Source: an uncultured Christensenellaceae bacterium (GTDB lineage: Bacteria; Bacillota; Clostridia; Christensenellales; CAG-138). From it: a DNA stretch of 5,941 nucleotides. Positions 5,803 through 5,941 of the stretch are shown here, in pieces. The stretch spans positions 1-5,941 of the forward strand of contig CABSAH010000104.1 in assembly GCA_902475645.1 (NCBI GenBank), written 5' to 3'. The position numbers and the translations under genes were made by a program. Every line of letters begins with the position of its first letter. The first letter of the stretch is position 1. A model generated the notes under the pieces. It was given only the letters and a program-made list of their open reading frames with translations, had not been told where the DNA came from and searched no databases.

Positions 5803-5941
5803 TCCCCCTCAGTCACGGCTTGCGCCGTGCCAGCTCCCCCGCAAGCGGTGGAGCCTTTTGGTGCGCTTTACAAACTCTCACATTAAGCCTGCCCTGAAAG
5901 GGGAGGTGGCAATGAGCGACAGCGAATTGACGGAGGGGTTG
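5803..5941. repeat. Long palindromic module, copy 2 (reaches window edge)
   Basis: This begins CCCCCTCAGTC and ends GACGGAGGGG at about 5929-5938, near-perfect terminal inverted repeats. The tip hairpin is CACGGC-TTGC-GCCGTG (5814-5829), perfectly paired. The core at 5831-5862 nearly repeats 5599-5630, and GGGAGGTGG (5901-5909) corresponds to 5666-5674. Confidence 0.65.

Larger units (their letters stand above)
5501..5941. repeat. Tandem duplication of a ~230-bp composite (short module + spacer + long module)
   Basis: Matching points recur at offsets of 227 (5501 to 5728), 232 (5599 to 5831) and 235 (5666 to 5901) bases, in the same order: 40-base shared segment, T-rich spacer of 33-35 bases, left end, core, right end. 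This means a block of two modules was duplicated as one unit, with later drift concentrated in the spacer and the centre of the long module. Confidence 0.65.

Noticed and set aside
5396..5941. CRISPR array
   Set aside because: The repeats are themselves palindromic modules of unequal length, spaced about 230 bases apart, without regular unique spacers or nearby cas genes.

Overview
The window looks like chromosomal DNA of a Gram-positive anaerobe of the class Clostridia (Bacillota). Grounds for this: every gene has a strong AGGAGG-type ribosome binding site, genes are packed head to tail, promoters are of the sigma-A type, the protein families are common in gut Clostridia, and the last 550 bases are a cluster of GC-rich palindromic extragenic modules of a style I associate from memory with Oscillospiraceae-like genomes. 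The lineage is an inference; there is no rRNA or tRNA to settle it. Codon use is mixed: GC-rich third positions together with frequent ATA for isoleucine.

All five genes are on the minus strand, so transcription runs from high to low coordinates. From right to left: (i) 5341-5941 is non-coding and repetitive, two tandem copies of a composite of short and long palindromic modules plus degenerate pieces; (ii) 5178-5340 is an AT-rich promoter and leader region; (iii) 4140-5177 encodes a P1 (DmpA/BapA, S58) self-cleaving aminopeptidase, probably its own transcription unit; (iv) 3953-4139 holds a good promoter and a 13-bp hairpin; (v) 3952 down to 1 is a tight operon: an NlpC/P60 cysteine peptidase, a transglutaminase-like protein, a diaminopimelate-decarboxylase-family enzyme, and the first 135 residues of a D-cysteine desulfhydrase/ACC deaminase-family enzyme that runs off the left edge. 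Gaps inside the operon are 12, 30 and 2 bases.

None of the four complete proteins shows a convincing signal peptide or membrane segment, so all probably act in the cytoplasm. Together they suggest salvage or breakdown of cell-wall-derived peptides: NlpC/P60 cuts gamma-D-Glu/diamino-acid bonds, P1 peptidases trim D- or beta-amino-acid peptides, the decarboxylase could turn released meso-diaminopimelate into lysine, and the desulfhydrase-family enzyme could deaminate a D-amino acid. The individual families are recognisable; the joint pathway is my inference. The transglutaminase-like protein, with its large unassigned N-terminal half, is the least explained member.

The main non-coding observations are two promoters that each place a hairpin with a 5-base loop exactly 11 bases after the -10 box, and a palindromic array whose hairpin tips differ in sequence but keep base pairing.
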